Origin: an uncultured Spongiibacteraceae bacterium
GTDB taxonomy: Bacteria > Pseudomonadota > Gammaproteobacteria > Pseudomonadales > CAMLJR01
DNA length: 22,398 nucleotides
NCBI GenBank assembly: GCA_946480345.1
Contig: CAMLJR010000033.1
Location: forward strand, 1 to 22,398
Reading direction: 5' to 3'
The position numbers and the translations under genes were made by a program. Position 1 is the first letter of the stretch; each line of letters begins with the position of its first letter. The notes under the pieces were generated by a model that was not told the origin of the DNA, did no database searches, and saw only the letters and a list, made by a program, of their open reading frames with translations. Positions 1-7,469 of this stretch are shown here, piece after piece.

Positions 1-1
1 C

Positions 2-3000
2 GCCGCCGATTTTCCAGCGGATGCGGAACCCGATGCGGACGAAGAAGCGTCAATCGCAGCCGCGCGTATCGAAGAAGCAGAAAATATTGAGGCGGAAGAG
101 GCCGATGCGCTGCTCGATATTTTCGCCACCGAAGCTCGCACGCATATCGAGACCGTCGAAGAATTCATTCGTCACGCCGACCAGTTGGCCGGCCCCGCCG
201 AGCTGTCGGACGATTTGCAGCGCGCCTTGCACACGCTGAAGGGCAGCGCGCATATGGCCGATGTCGAGCCGATGGCGCAGGTGGTCACGCCGGTCGAACG
301 TTTCATCAAAGAACTGCGCACGGCGCAGCTGCGCACCGATCCGGACGTTATGGCGGTATTGCGGCAAGGCGTCGATCTGTTCCGCGCCTGCCTCGATCAA
401 CTCGCCACCGAGCCGCACCGGCCCGTGCCGGGCGCCGACGAGTTCGTCGATTGGGTCGATACGCTGCACCACATCCATCTCGCGCATGTCGATGACGAGC
501 CGGAACCGGCTATCGCGTCGATTTCACCGGCGGCCTTCAATCAATTCCTCGGCGATGCGATCGAGCTGATTTCTGCAGTTGGCGAGGACCTGCGCCGCTG
601 GCAGGACGGGCGTCTCGACGATCAACGTCAGCACACATTGGCGGCGACGATCAGTCAGGTTGCCGACAGCGCCGATGCGCTGAACCTCAGCCCCGTGGTC
701 GAGCTCGCGCAGGCGTTGCAGGCGTTGTTGCGGCGCGGTGTCGACGGCCCAGCCGACGCACGTTTTTTCGATGTGGCGTTGCGCGCGGACGACGCACTCA
801 TCGACATGCTCGATTGTCTCGCGGCCAATCAGAACGTGGCCGATTGCAGCGAACTGCAAAACGAATTGGTCGAGTTCGAATTCGATGCGGACGGCGTCGC
901 GATGCCGGTTGCAGAGATCGATATTCCAATGCTCGACGATGTGGTCGAAATCGGCCATATCGATGGGGTCGAGCCGGAAATCGGCGTCGAGAACGAACTC
1001 GCGAGTGGCGAAACAACGCTGGACGAAACGGCTGAATCCGAACCGCTGCTCGCCGAATGGGCCGAGCTCGAAATACTGACGCGACCCGACGACAACACTC
1101 AGGCGGCGGATGATGCTGACGCAGAAACTGCACCTGACGAATCGGTGGCGTTTGCCGCGTTCAACGATTTCGCCACCGAAATCAGCAGCGATAACGAGCC
1201 ATCGGCCGATCAATTGTTGGCTGAAATGAGCGGTGAAGCGGGCGCCGATGAAGAAACGGCCCGCGAAGACACTGAATTCGAAGGCGCTGTACTTGAAGAC
1301 GCTGCATTCGAAAGCACTGTGCTTAAAGACGACGGGGCCGGAGCTGCGGACGATCTGGCCGCGCTAGCCTCCGAGCCGGCGGCCGACGAGACGGCAGACG
1401 AAAACGCCGTCCTGCTCCAGGAGCTGGAGCGCGACGAGGATGATTTCGAATTCGACGAGCAGGATCTGGAGGCTATCGCCGCCGCGTCCGAATTGCCGGG
1501 CGTTGAGGTAATCGACGCCGATCTGGATGAGGCAGCCGAGTCGGCGCCGGCTGCATTTACCAGCCCGGCTGCTTCGCCCGCCTTTACGCCGGCGTCGGCG
1601 CATTCGTCGCAGTTTGACGACGAGGAAATGGACACCGAGATTCTCGAAATCTTCCTCGAAGAAGCGGGTGACCTGCTCGAAGCGATCGATGAAGCGATCC
1701 ATCACTGGAGCGACGATCGCGACAACGGCTTCTATCTCGACGATCTGCAACGGCTGTTGCATACGCTGAAAGGCGGCGCACGGCTGGCAGGGCTGAAAAA
1801 TCTCGGCAACCTGAGCCACAATTTCGAAACGCTGTTGATCAACGCGCAGCAACAGCAGCGCCCGGTGGACGACATCCTGCTGGCCGAAGTACACGGCTAT
1901 CAGGATCAACTGATCCGATTGATCGATGCGGTGAAAACTGGCGGTCACGAAGCGGATAGCGCGCTGAGCGAAGTAGCGGCTGACGCCGCCGAAAATACGC
2001 CTGTTGCCGAGCTCGCCGAACCGGCGCCGCATAACGATGCGCTGGCCGATATGGTCGGCGAGCTGCTGGAATCCGAGCACCCTGCGGAGCCGGCGCCGTT
2101 CGATAGCCCGCGCCAGACGAACTCGGCACGCGACACCAACGGCCTGAACGAAGCGAATATCGTCCCGTTCGTGCGCCGCGAAGCGGAACCCTCGTTCCAG
2201 CCGCCAACACCGCGCAGCCCCGAGGATCTCGAACTCGGCGCCAACGGCCAATTGCGTCGCGGTCCGCAGGAAGTGGTGAAGATCTCCGCGCAACTGCTCG
2301 AACAGCTGGTCAACCTGGCCGGCGAAACCTCGATTGCCCGCTCGCGTTCGGAAGAGCAGGTCAACGAATTCGTGTTCTCGCTCGACGAGATGCAGATCAC
2401 CGTCGACCGCTTGCAGGAGCAGGTGCGCCGGCTCGATCTGGAAACCGAAGCGCAGATGCTGTTCCGTCAGGAGCAGGTTGAAAGCGAAGGTCTCGAAGGC
2501 TTCGATCCGCTCGAATTCGACCGTTATTCCTTGCTGCAACAGCTATCGCGTTCGCTGCTTGAATCCGCATCCGACCTGGTCGACATCAAAAACACGCTCG
2601 CCGAGAAATCGCGCGACATGGAAACGCTGCTCGTGCAGCAATCGCGGATCAACACTGAGTTGCAGGAAGGCCTGATGCGTTCGCGCATGGTGCCGTTCGC
2701 GCGCATGGTGCCGCGCCTGCGCCGCATCGTGCGGCAGGTGGCGGGCGAGCTCGATAAGCAGGTGGAGTTTTACGTCGACAACGCCGAAGGCGAACTCGAC
2801 CGCACCGTGCTCGAGCGCGTCGTCGCGCCGCTCGAACACATGCTGCGCAACGCCATCGACCACGGTGTCGAAACCCCGGCCGACCGCGAGGCCGCCGGCA
2901 AACCGCCGCAAGGCACGGTCGTACTGAGCCTCACCCGCGAAGGCGGCGAAGTCGTGCTGCGATTGACCGACGACGGCCGCGGTATCGATCTGAATGCGGT

Positions 3001-4105
3001 GCGCGAAAAAGCGATCGCCCGCGACATGATGGCGCCCAGCGCGCCACTCAGCGATCACGAAATCATGCAGTTCATCCTGCAGCCGGGCTTCAGTACTGCG
3101 AAGCATGTCACCCAGATTTCCGGCCGCGGCGTCGGCATGGACGTCGTCTACAGCGAAATCAAACAGCTCGGCGGTTCGCTCGAAATCGATTCGGTATGGG
3201 GCAAAGGCTCGCAGTTCACCATCCGGTTACCGTTCACGGTGTCGGTCAACCGCGCGTTGATGGTCAACGTCGGCGGCGATATTTATGCGATTCCGCTGAA
3301 CTCGATCGAAGGCATCGTGCGGGTCAGCCCGTTCGAGCTCGAAGCGTATTACCAACCCGACGCGCCGTTGTTCGAATACGCCGGTCAGCCGTACCTGATG
3401 CGCTACATGGGCGCGCTGTTGCGTTCCGGCGATAAGCCCAATCTCGAAGGCGTGACGATGCCGCTGCCGGTGCTGCTGGTGCGCGGTTCCGATCACTCGG
3501 TCGCGGTACAGGTCGACAGCCTGATGGGCTCGCGCGAAATCGTCGTTAAGGCGCTCGGCCCGCAGTTCGGCTTGGTGCAGGGGTTATCGGGCGCGACCGT
3601 ACTCGGCGACGGCTCGGTCGTCGTTATTCTCGATCTGATGGCGCTGATTCGTGCCGATGCGCTGTTGCTGCATCGCGATACGGCGCCAAGCCTTGAAGAC
3701 AGCAGTAGCGAGCGCTCACGTCCGCTGTTGGTGATGGTGGTCGACGACTCGGTCACGGTGCGCAAAGTGACCTCGCGGTTCCTGGAGCGCCAAGGCATGG
3801 AAGTGATGTTGGCCAAAGACGGCGTCGACGCGATCAACCTGTTGCAGGAAGCGGAACAGCTGCCCGACGTGATGCTGCTCGACATCGAAATGCCGCGCAT
3901 GGACGGCTTCGAAGTCGCTAGCCGCGTGCGTCATACCAGCCGGTTGCAGGACATTCCGATCATCATGATCACGTCGCGCACCGGCGAAAAACACCGCGAG
4001 CGCGCGTTCTCGCTCGGCGTTAACCGTTATCTCGGCAAGCCGTATCAGGAGATGGTGCTGCTCGAAACCATCCATGAGCTGATGGGAACGACGGTGCAAC
4101 AGTGA
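2..4105 (+). CDS. chpA: ChpA/PilL-type hybrid CheA histidine kinase (5' end outside window)
   Basis: This is the central kinase of a chemosensory system that normally controls type IV pilus twitching. It passes phosphate from its own histidines to receiver domains. The frame is open to the left edge, so the start lies outside; 1367 residues are visible. Numbering from the codon at 185: an Hpt domain with HTLKGSA (His16); a second Hpt-like helical block at about 111-220 without the HTLKG motif; a long acidic linker; a good Hpt with HTLKGGA (His526); a CheA dimerisation region from about 697; an HATPase with N box HMLRNAIDHG (889-894), DDGRG (929-933) and GRGVGMD; a CheW-like domain at about 1015-1155; and a C-terminal receiver with DD at 1187-1188 and phospho-acceptor Asp1233 (LLDIEMPRMDG). 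The stop overlaps the chpB start by four bases (GTGA). Multi-Hpt CheA proteins of this size are typical of ChpA/PilL. The exact number of Hpt domains cannot be judged from the fragment. Confidence 0.93.
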   Translation, partial: AADFPADAEPDADEEASIAAARIEEAENIEAEEADALLDIFATEARTHIETVEEFIRHADQLAGPAELSDDLQRALHTLKGSAHMADVEPMAQVVTPVERFIKELRTAQLRTDPDVMAVLRQGVDLFRACLDQLATEPHRPVPGADEFVDWVDTLHHIHLAHVDDEPEPAIASISPAAFNQFLGDAIELISAVGEDLRRWQDGRLDDQRQHTLAATISQVADSADALNLSPVVELAQALQALLRRGVDGPADARFFDVALRADDALIDMLDCLAANQNVADCSELQNELVEFEFDADGVAMPVAEIDIPMLDDVVEIGHIDGVEPEIGVENELASGETTLDETAESEPLLAEWAELEILTRPDDNTQAADDADAETAPDESVAFAAFNDFATEISSDNEPSADQLLAEMSGEAGADEETAREDTEFEGAVLEDAAFESTVLKDDGAGAADDLAALASEPAADETADENAVLLQELERDEDDFEFDEQDLEAIAAASELPGVEVIDADLDEAAESAPAAFTSPAASPAFTPASAHSSQFDDEEMDTEILEIFLEEAGDLLEAIDEAIHHWSDDRDNGFYLDDLQRLLHTLKGGARLAGLKNLGNLSHNFETLLINAQQQQRPVDDILLAEVHGYQDQLIRLIDAVKTGGHEADSALSEVAADAAENTPVAELAEPAPHNDALADMVGELLESEHPAEPAPFDSPRQTNSARDTNGLNEANIVPFVRREAEPSFQPPTPRSPEDLELGANGQLRRGPQEVVKISAQLLEQLVNLAGETSIARSRSEEQVNEFVFSLDEMQITVDRLQEQVRRLDLETEAQMLFRQEQVESEGLEGFDPLEFDRYSLLQQLSRSLLESASDLVDIKNTLAEKSRDMETLLVQQSRINTELQEGLMRSRMVPFARMVPRLRRIVRQVAGELDKQVEFYVDNAEGELDRTVLERVVAPLEHMLRNAIDHGVETPADREAAGKPPQGTVVLSLTREGGEVVLRLTDDGRGIDLNAVREKAIARDMMAPSAPLSDHEIMQFILQPGFSTAKHVTQISGRGVGMDVVYSEIKQLGGSLEIDSVWGKGSQFTIRLPFTVSVNRALMVNVGGDIYAIPLNSIEGIVRVSPFELEAYYQPDAPLFEYAGQPYLMRYMGALLRSGDKPNLEGVTMPLPVLLVRGSDHSVAVQVDSLMGSREIVVKALGPQFGLVQGLSGATVLGDGSVVVILDLMALIRADALLLHRDTAPSLEDSSSERSRPLLVMVVDDSVTVRKVTSRFLERQGMEVMLAKDGVDAINLLQEAEQLPDVMLLDIEMPRMDGFEVASRVRHTSRLQDIPIIMITSRTGEKHRERAFSLGVNRYLGKPYQEMVLLETIHELMGTTVQQ
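1265..1324 (+). repeat. Two-copy 30-base tandem repeat in the chpA linker
   Basis: Two adjacent 30-base units (1265-1294 and 1295-1324) differ at five positions. They encode the decapeptides EDTEFEGAVL and EDAAFESTVL, in frame, inside the acidic linker between Hpt-like domains. This looks like a local duplication in a disordered, fast-evolving spacer. It is too short to be a domain. Confidence 0.7.
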
Positions 4106-5118
4106 GCGCCCACCCGCTTGGTGTAACGGATGGCTCCAAGCCCATTCCACAAATTGCCATTGTCGCCGGCTCCGATCTGAGCCGGCATATTCTGAAAAAA
4201 CTGCTGCTGGAAGCGGGTTGCGACGCGCGCTGTGTCGAGCCGGCGCATTGGCGCGATTGCCAGCAAAGTGAGGACGAGCGCCCGGACGCATGGCTGTTCG
4301 ATGCCAGCGACGCGCAGGTCGAGGATCTTCTCGCCGACATCATCGAACATTGCGACGCGCCGTTTTTAATCAGCGATGAAATTGCGCCGCAGCAACCGGC
4401 GGCGTTTGCCGAGTGGCGTCGACGCATGCTCGCCAAGCTCGAAGAACTTGCCGCGACAGCCAGTGGAGCGCGGGTAGAGCCGGTGAGTCCGCCGCAAGCG
4501 GTATGGGTGCTGGCCGCATCGACCGGCGGGCCGGAAGCCGTCAGCGAATTTCTCGCTGCGCTGGCGCCGAATCTGCCGCTGGCGTTCGTGTACGCCCAAC
4601 ACATCGAACCGCGTTTCGACACTATTCTCGCTAATGCACTGGAACGGCATCGCCACTATCGCAGCGTGCTCAGTCGCGGCGACCAATCGCTGGAGCAGGG
4701 GCAGATTCTGGTGGTTCCGGCCGATCGGCAATTGCGGTTCCTGCCGTTCCACCGCGTGCTGGAAACGCGCAAACGTTGGGAGGGGCGTTATCAGCCGGCG
4801 ATCGATCAGGTCGTAGGCAATATTGCGCGGCTGTATCCGCAGCGTGCGGGGGTGATCGTATTCAGCGGCACCTGCGACGACGGCGCTCTGGGGTGCCGCG
4901 TCATGCAGGCGTGCGGTGGTGAAATCTGGGTGCAAACGCCGGCATCGTGCGTCAGCCCGGATATGCCTAACGCCGCGCTCGCGACGGGTATCGTCAGCAA
5001 GCAGGGCACGCCCGCGCAACTGGCGCAGGCGTTGAGTAGCCGCTACAGTCAAAGCCACAACGGAGCGGCCACGCCTGGTGGCGCATCGATGAAGTCAGGG
5101 GAAACAACCAGTGAGTAG
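4102..5118 (+). CDS. chpB: ChpB, CheB-like chemoreceptor methylesterase
   Basis: This protein probably removes methyl groups from glutamates of the pilus chemoreceptor, resetting ChpA signalling. The C-terminal half is a CheB methylesterase domain with the catalytic triad visible: Ser140 in AASTGGPEA, His167 in YAQHIEPRF and Asp260 in SGTCDDGALG, followed by MPNAAL. The N-terminal 120 residues have the size and hydrophobic strand pattern of a receiver, but the acidic pair and the usual phospho-Asp loop are not evident (IAIVAGSD near the start, AWLFDASD in the middle). Control by phosphorylation may therefore be lost. The GTG start at 4102 overlaps the chpA stop as GTGA, which indicates translational coupling. 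The 3' end overlaps chpC by eight bases. It is 338 residues long. Identity as a CheB family member is firm; the name chpB rests on its neighbours. Confidence 0.9.
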   Translation: MSAHPLGVTDGSKPIPQIAIVAGSDLSRHILKKLLLEAGCDARCVEPAHWRDCQQSEDERPDAWLFDASDAQVEDLLADIIEHCDAPFLISDEIAPQQPAAFAEWRRRMLAKLEELAATASGARVEPVSPPQAVWVLAASTGGPEAVSEFLAALAPNLPLAFVYAQHIEPRFDTILANALERHRHYRSVLSRGDQSLEQGQILVVPADRQLRFLPFHRVLETRKRWEGRYQPAIDQVVGNIARLYPQRAGVIVFSGTCDDGALGCRVMQACGGEIWVQTPASCVSPDMPNAALATGIVSKQGTPAQLAQALSSRYSQSHNGAATPGGASMKSGETTSE

Positions 5119-5584
5119 CATGTTGCAGACGCAGCCGACAGTAACGCAGATTTCGACGCTGCTGGTTCCGGTCAGCGGCAAACTGTTGGTACTGCCGAAC
5201 GTGAATGTGGCCGAAATCATCCCGTTTACGCGGCCCGAACCGATTGAGGATGTGCCGACGTGGTACCTCGGCGGCTTTCAGTGGCGCAATACGCGCGTGC
5301 CGCTGGTGTCGTTCGAAGCGATCAACGACGAGCCATTCGCCGGCCGCAGCAGCAATCTTCGAATTGCGATTCTGAACAATGTGATCGGCGATCCGACGCT
5401 ACCGTTCTGCGGCATCGTCACCGAAGGTCTGCCGCGTCTGATGCGGTTGTTGCCCGAAGAAATTGCGGAAGATCCTGAGGCGATGATCGGCCCAGCCGAA
5501 GTCGCGCGCGTGCTGGTCAATGGCGAGCGCGCTGCGATTCCGAATGTTGCTTACATACAGCAACAGGTTTTGAAGGTGCTTTAA
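5111..5584 (+). CDS. chpC: ChpC, CheW-like coupling protein
   Basis: This is a single-domain CheW-like adaptor (157 residues) expected to couple chemoreceptors to the ChpA kinase. A CheW fold is suggested by the strand-rich pattern LLVPVSGKLLVLPNVNVAEII near the N-terminus, the YLGGFQWRNTRVPLVSFE segment and the closing VAYIQQQVLKVL. A GTG start at 5111 is preferred over the in-frame ATG at 5120. The only good Shine-Dalgarno sequence, AGGGG at 5097-5101, lies 9 bases before the GTG but 18 before the ATG. The gene begins inside the last codons of chpB, so the three chp genes are probably cotranscribed. It faces rsmE tail to tail. Confidence 0.88.
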   Translation: MSSMLQTQPTVTQISTLLVPVSGKLLVLPNVNVAEIIPFTRPEPIEDVPTWYLGGFQWRNTRVPLVSFEAINDEPFAGRSSNLRIAILNNVIGDPTLPFCGIVTEGLPRLMRLLPEEIAEDPEAMIGPAEVARVLVNGERAAIPNVAYIQQQVLKVL

Positions 5585-5621
5585 TTTCGCTTCGGCGCTG
5601 CTTGCTGCAAGGCCGATGGTA

Positions 5622-6353
5622 TTAACGTAAATCGCCCCACAAAAACTGCAACACACTCAATGCTGCCAACGGCGCAGTTTCGGTGCGCAATACGCGCGGG
5701 CCGAGTCGCAGCGGTTTAAAACCGCGTTGTTCCGCGGCATTGATTTCCACTTCGCTCAAGCCACCTTCCGGTCCGATTAATAACGCGACGCGTTTCGGCG
5801 CGGTGCTCTGCGCATCAAGCGCGGCCACGCTGCGGTGATGCAGCACGAATTTCGTATCGGCTTCGACGTTGTCTATCCAGGCAAATAATGGCTGTACATC
5901 GTCGATCGCGGGAATGCGATTGCGTGCGCTTTGCTCGCACGCGGAAATCGCCACCGCACGCCAGTGTGCGAGTTTTTTTTCTTCGCGTTCGCCCTGCAAT
6001 CGCACTTCGACACGCTCGCTTTGCAACGGTGTGATTTGCGAAACGCCCAGCTCGGTTGCTTTCTGAATCACCCAATCCATCCGTTCGCCTTTCGAAATGG
6101 CGATGCCGAGATGAATGTGCAACGGTGACTCGCGATCGAGGGTGTTCGCGTCGCCGAGCTCAACGTGCACTGATTTTTTATCGACGCTCGCAATCGTCGC
6201 GGCATACTCATTGCCATCGCCGTTAAATAAAATCAGCGAGTCGCCGCTTTGCATACGCAACACACGCGAAATGTGATGTGCTGCGTCCGCATTGAGCTGC
6301 AGTGTTGTGTGAGCAGTGAGCGGTTGTGGCGTATAAATTCGAGGGCAGCGCAT
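5622..6353 (-). CDS. rsmE: RsmE, 16S rRNA (uracil1498-N3)-methyltransferase
   Basis: This enzyme methylates N3 of U1498 in helix 44 of 16S rRNA using SAM. The N-terminal MRCPRIYTPQPL matches the RsmE start, and a PUA-like domain follows (AAHHISRVLRMQSGDSLILF). The C-terminal SPOUT methyltransferase has the knot motifs LLIGPEGGLS and LGPRVLRTETA. I chose the ATG at 6353 (243 residues, the length of the E. coli protein). A TTG five codons upstream is also in frame but would add a non-conserved MPEKA. The gene lies 29 bases downstream of the Crp/Fnr gene on the same strand and may share its transcript. It converges on chpC with only 37 bases between the stops, in which I see no convincing terminator. 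Confidence 0.94.
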   Translation of the reverse strand: MRCPRIYTPQPLTAHTTLQLNADAAHHISRVLRMQSGDSLILFNGDGNEYAATIASVDKKSVHVELGDANTLDRESPLHIHLGIAISKGERMDWVIQKATELGVSQITPLQSERVEVRLQGEREEKKLAHWRAVAISACEQSARNRIPAIDDVQPLFAWIDNVEADTKFVLHHRSVAALDAQSTAPKRVALLIGPEGGLSEVEINAAEQRGFKPLRLGPRVLRTETAPLAALSVLQFLWGDLR

Positions 6354-6382
6354 CGCTTTTTCCGGCAATTTTTTTTGGCTAA

Positions 6383-7132
6383 TTAAATAAGCGGCTTTCG
6401 TCTTAGCGGAAGATCATAGTAGGCGGAAAGATGCCTGAGCACATCCGCTTTCAGAATTTTCAATCGATTGTTGCGAATTTGGTGTAAGCCCATGCTCTCC
6501 AGACGCCGCAAAGTTTTGTTGGTATGCACGAGAGAAAGTCCTAATGCATCGGCGATGTGTTGTTGGCTGATGGGAAAACGCACGCCTTCCGATGTATGTT
6601 CGTCAATGGCCATCGCACGTTTACTGATGTGCAACAATAACATGGCGATACGTTCGGACGCGGTTCTACGTCCTACGGATAATAAATTTTCATCGACGAT
6701 CAATTCTTCACTGGCGCTGAGCCATGTCAGATCGTATCCAAGTTTTGGAAATTGATGATAGAGGGACCAAAGTTTTTCGCGTTGGAAAATACAGACGCGC
6801 GCAGGCGTTAATGCTTCGACGCCATACGGCATTACCTCCGTTAGCTCGGCCTGTAGCCCGCTGAAATCGCCGGGTAATAAAAAGTTCAGAATTTGGCGGC
6901 GACCATCAGGTAGCGTGCGATAACGAAATGCCCAACCTTCCCGCAGGGTAAATAAATCGCCATCGCTCGAATGCTCGCGCAAAATTGTCGCGCCGGCAGC
7001 AACACTGCGTTCTTCCTTTTTGAAATCCTGAATAAATTCGATTTCTTCGGGTGTGTTATCCGCATGGTTACCCCGCAGCGGACACTGTGAACAATTGGTC
7101 AATTTTTTAAGATCTTTCAGCATATAGTTCAA
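6383..7132 (-). CDS. Crp/Fnr-family transcriptional regulator with N-terminal Cys pair
   Basis: The protein has a cyclic-nucleotide-binding fold (about residues 30-130, with GATILREHSSDGDLFTLREG and LPGDFSGLQ) and a C-terminal Crp-type winged helix (186-213, FPISQQHIADALGLSLVHTNKTLRRLE). The N-terminus carries CSQCPLRG (Cys14, Cys17) and there is one more Cys near residue 114. Classical FNR uses four cysteines for an iron-sulphur cluster, so this is not a canonical FNR; the signal is unknown. Start: a TTG at 7132 has GAGGA (complement at 7142-7146) nine bases upstream. The ATG at 7123 and the ATG at 7174 have no visible ribosome-binding site. The gene is divergent from bphP and upstream of rsmE. 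Such regulators often control micro-oxic or stress genes, but targets cannot be read from this sequence. Confidence 0.85.
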   Translation of the reverse strand: MNYMLKDLKKLTNCSQCPLRGNHADNTPEEIEFIQDFKKEERSVAAGATILREHSSDGDLFTLREGWAFRYRTLPDGRRQILNFLLPGDFSGLQAELTEVMPYGVEALTPARVCIFQREKLWSLYHQFPKLGYDLTWLSASEELIVDENLLSVGRRTASERIAMLLLHISKRAMAIDEHTSEGVRFPISQQHIADALGLSLVHTNKTLRRLESMGLHQIRNNRLKILKADVLRHLSAYYDLPLRRKPLI

Positions 7133-7141
7133 AATTTGCCG

Positions 7142-7146
7142 TCCTC
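7142..7146 (-). promoter_or_regulatory. Shine-Dalgarno sequence supporting a TTG start of the Crp/Fnr gene
   Basis: On the minus strand GAGGA stands nine bases before an in-frame TTG (7130-7132). Nothing similar precedes the nearby ATG codons at good spacing. The site decides the start of the regulator only tentatively. Confidence 0.45.
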
Positions 7147-7329
7147 TATGTCTTTTTACATATCGCAATGGCATCAATGCGTAGTAGGGTGCCGCGCTTC
7201 ATTGACGACGAATTGGGTCGTTGTTGAAGAGATGTGCGAGAATGGCTAGCAATTAAACAAGATTTTATCGCGCGAATCTCCACCCATTAACTCCTTCGCA
7301 ATTTTTATTCCTGAACAAAGTTGGGATGC

Positions 7330-7368
7330 GGATTTGCAAAAATGGATGTGGCGATCATTTTCAAATCC
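7330..7368. promoter_or_regulatory. Imperfect dyad upstream of bphP
   Basis: GGATTTG (7330-7336) and CAAATCC (7362-7368) are perfect inverted repeats. Pairing can continue inward (AAAA with TTTT, TG with CA, AT with AT) if three bases on the left arm are bulged, leaving a loop of about six bases. It could be an operator or a hairpin in the bphP leader. It is not followed by a T-run, so it is unlikely to be a terminator. The function is unknown. Confidence 0.35.
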
Positions 7369-7469
7369 ATACGTGCGGTATTCTTATTCCATTCGCCCGC
7401 GTAATGTTCGCGATTGAAATATCGAGTCGACTTTTCGCGGCATGAACGATTTATGGAAAAAACGCATTT

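Larger units (their letters stand above)
7133..7469. other. Divergent intergenic region between the Crp/Fnr gene and bphP
   Basis: These 337 bases hold no convincing gene. A 63-codon frame on the minus strand at 7305-7496 has no family resemblance and runs into bphP. Promoters for both neighbours should lie here, but I cannot assign -35/-10 boxes with confidence. I saw no clear TTGAT-N4-ATCAA FNR box. The main structured element is a dyad at 7330-7368, listed separately. Confidence 0.5.

Noticed and set aside
1364..2539. A 391-codon minus-strand frame inside chpA.
   Set aside because: The plus strand carries clear Hpt and CheA dimerisation sequence here; the opposite frame has no family features.
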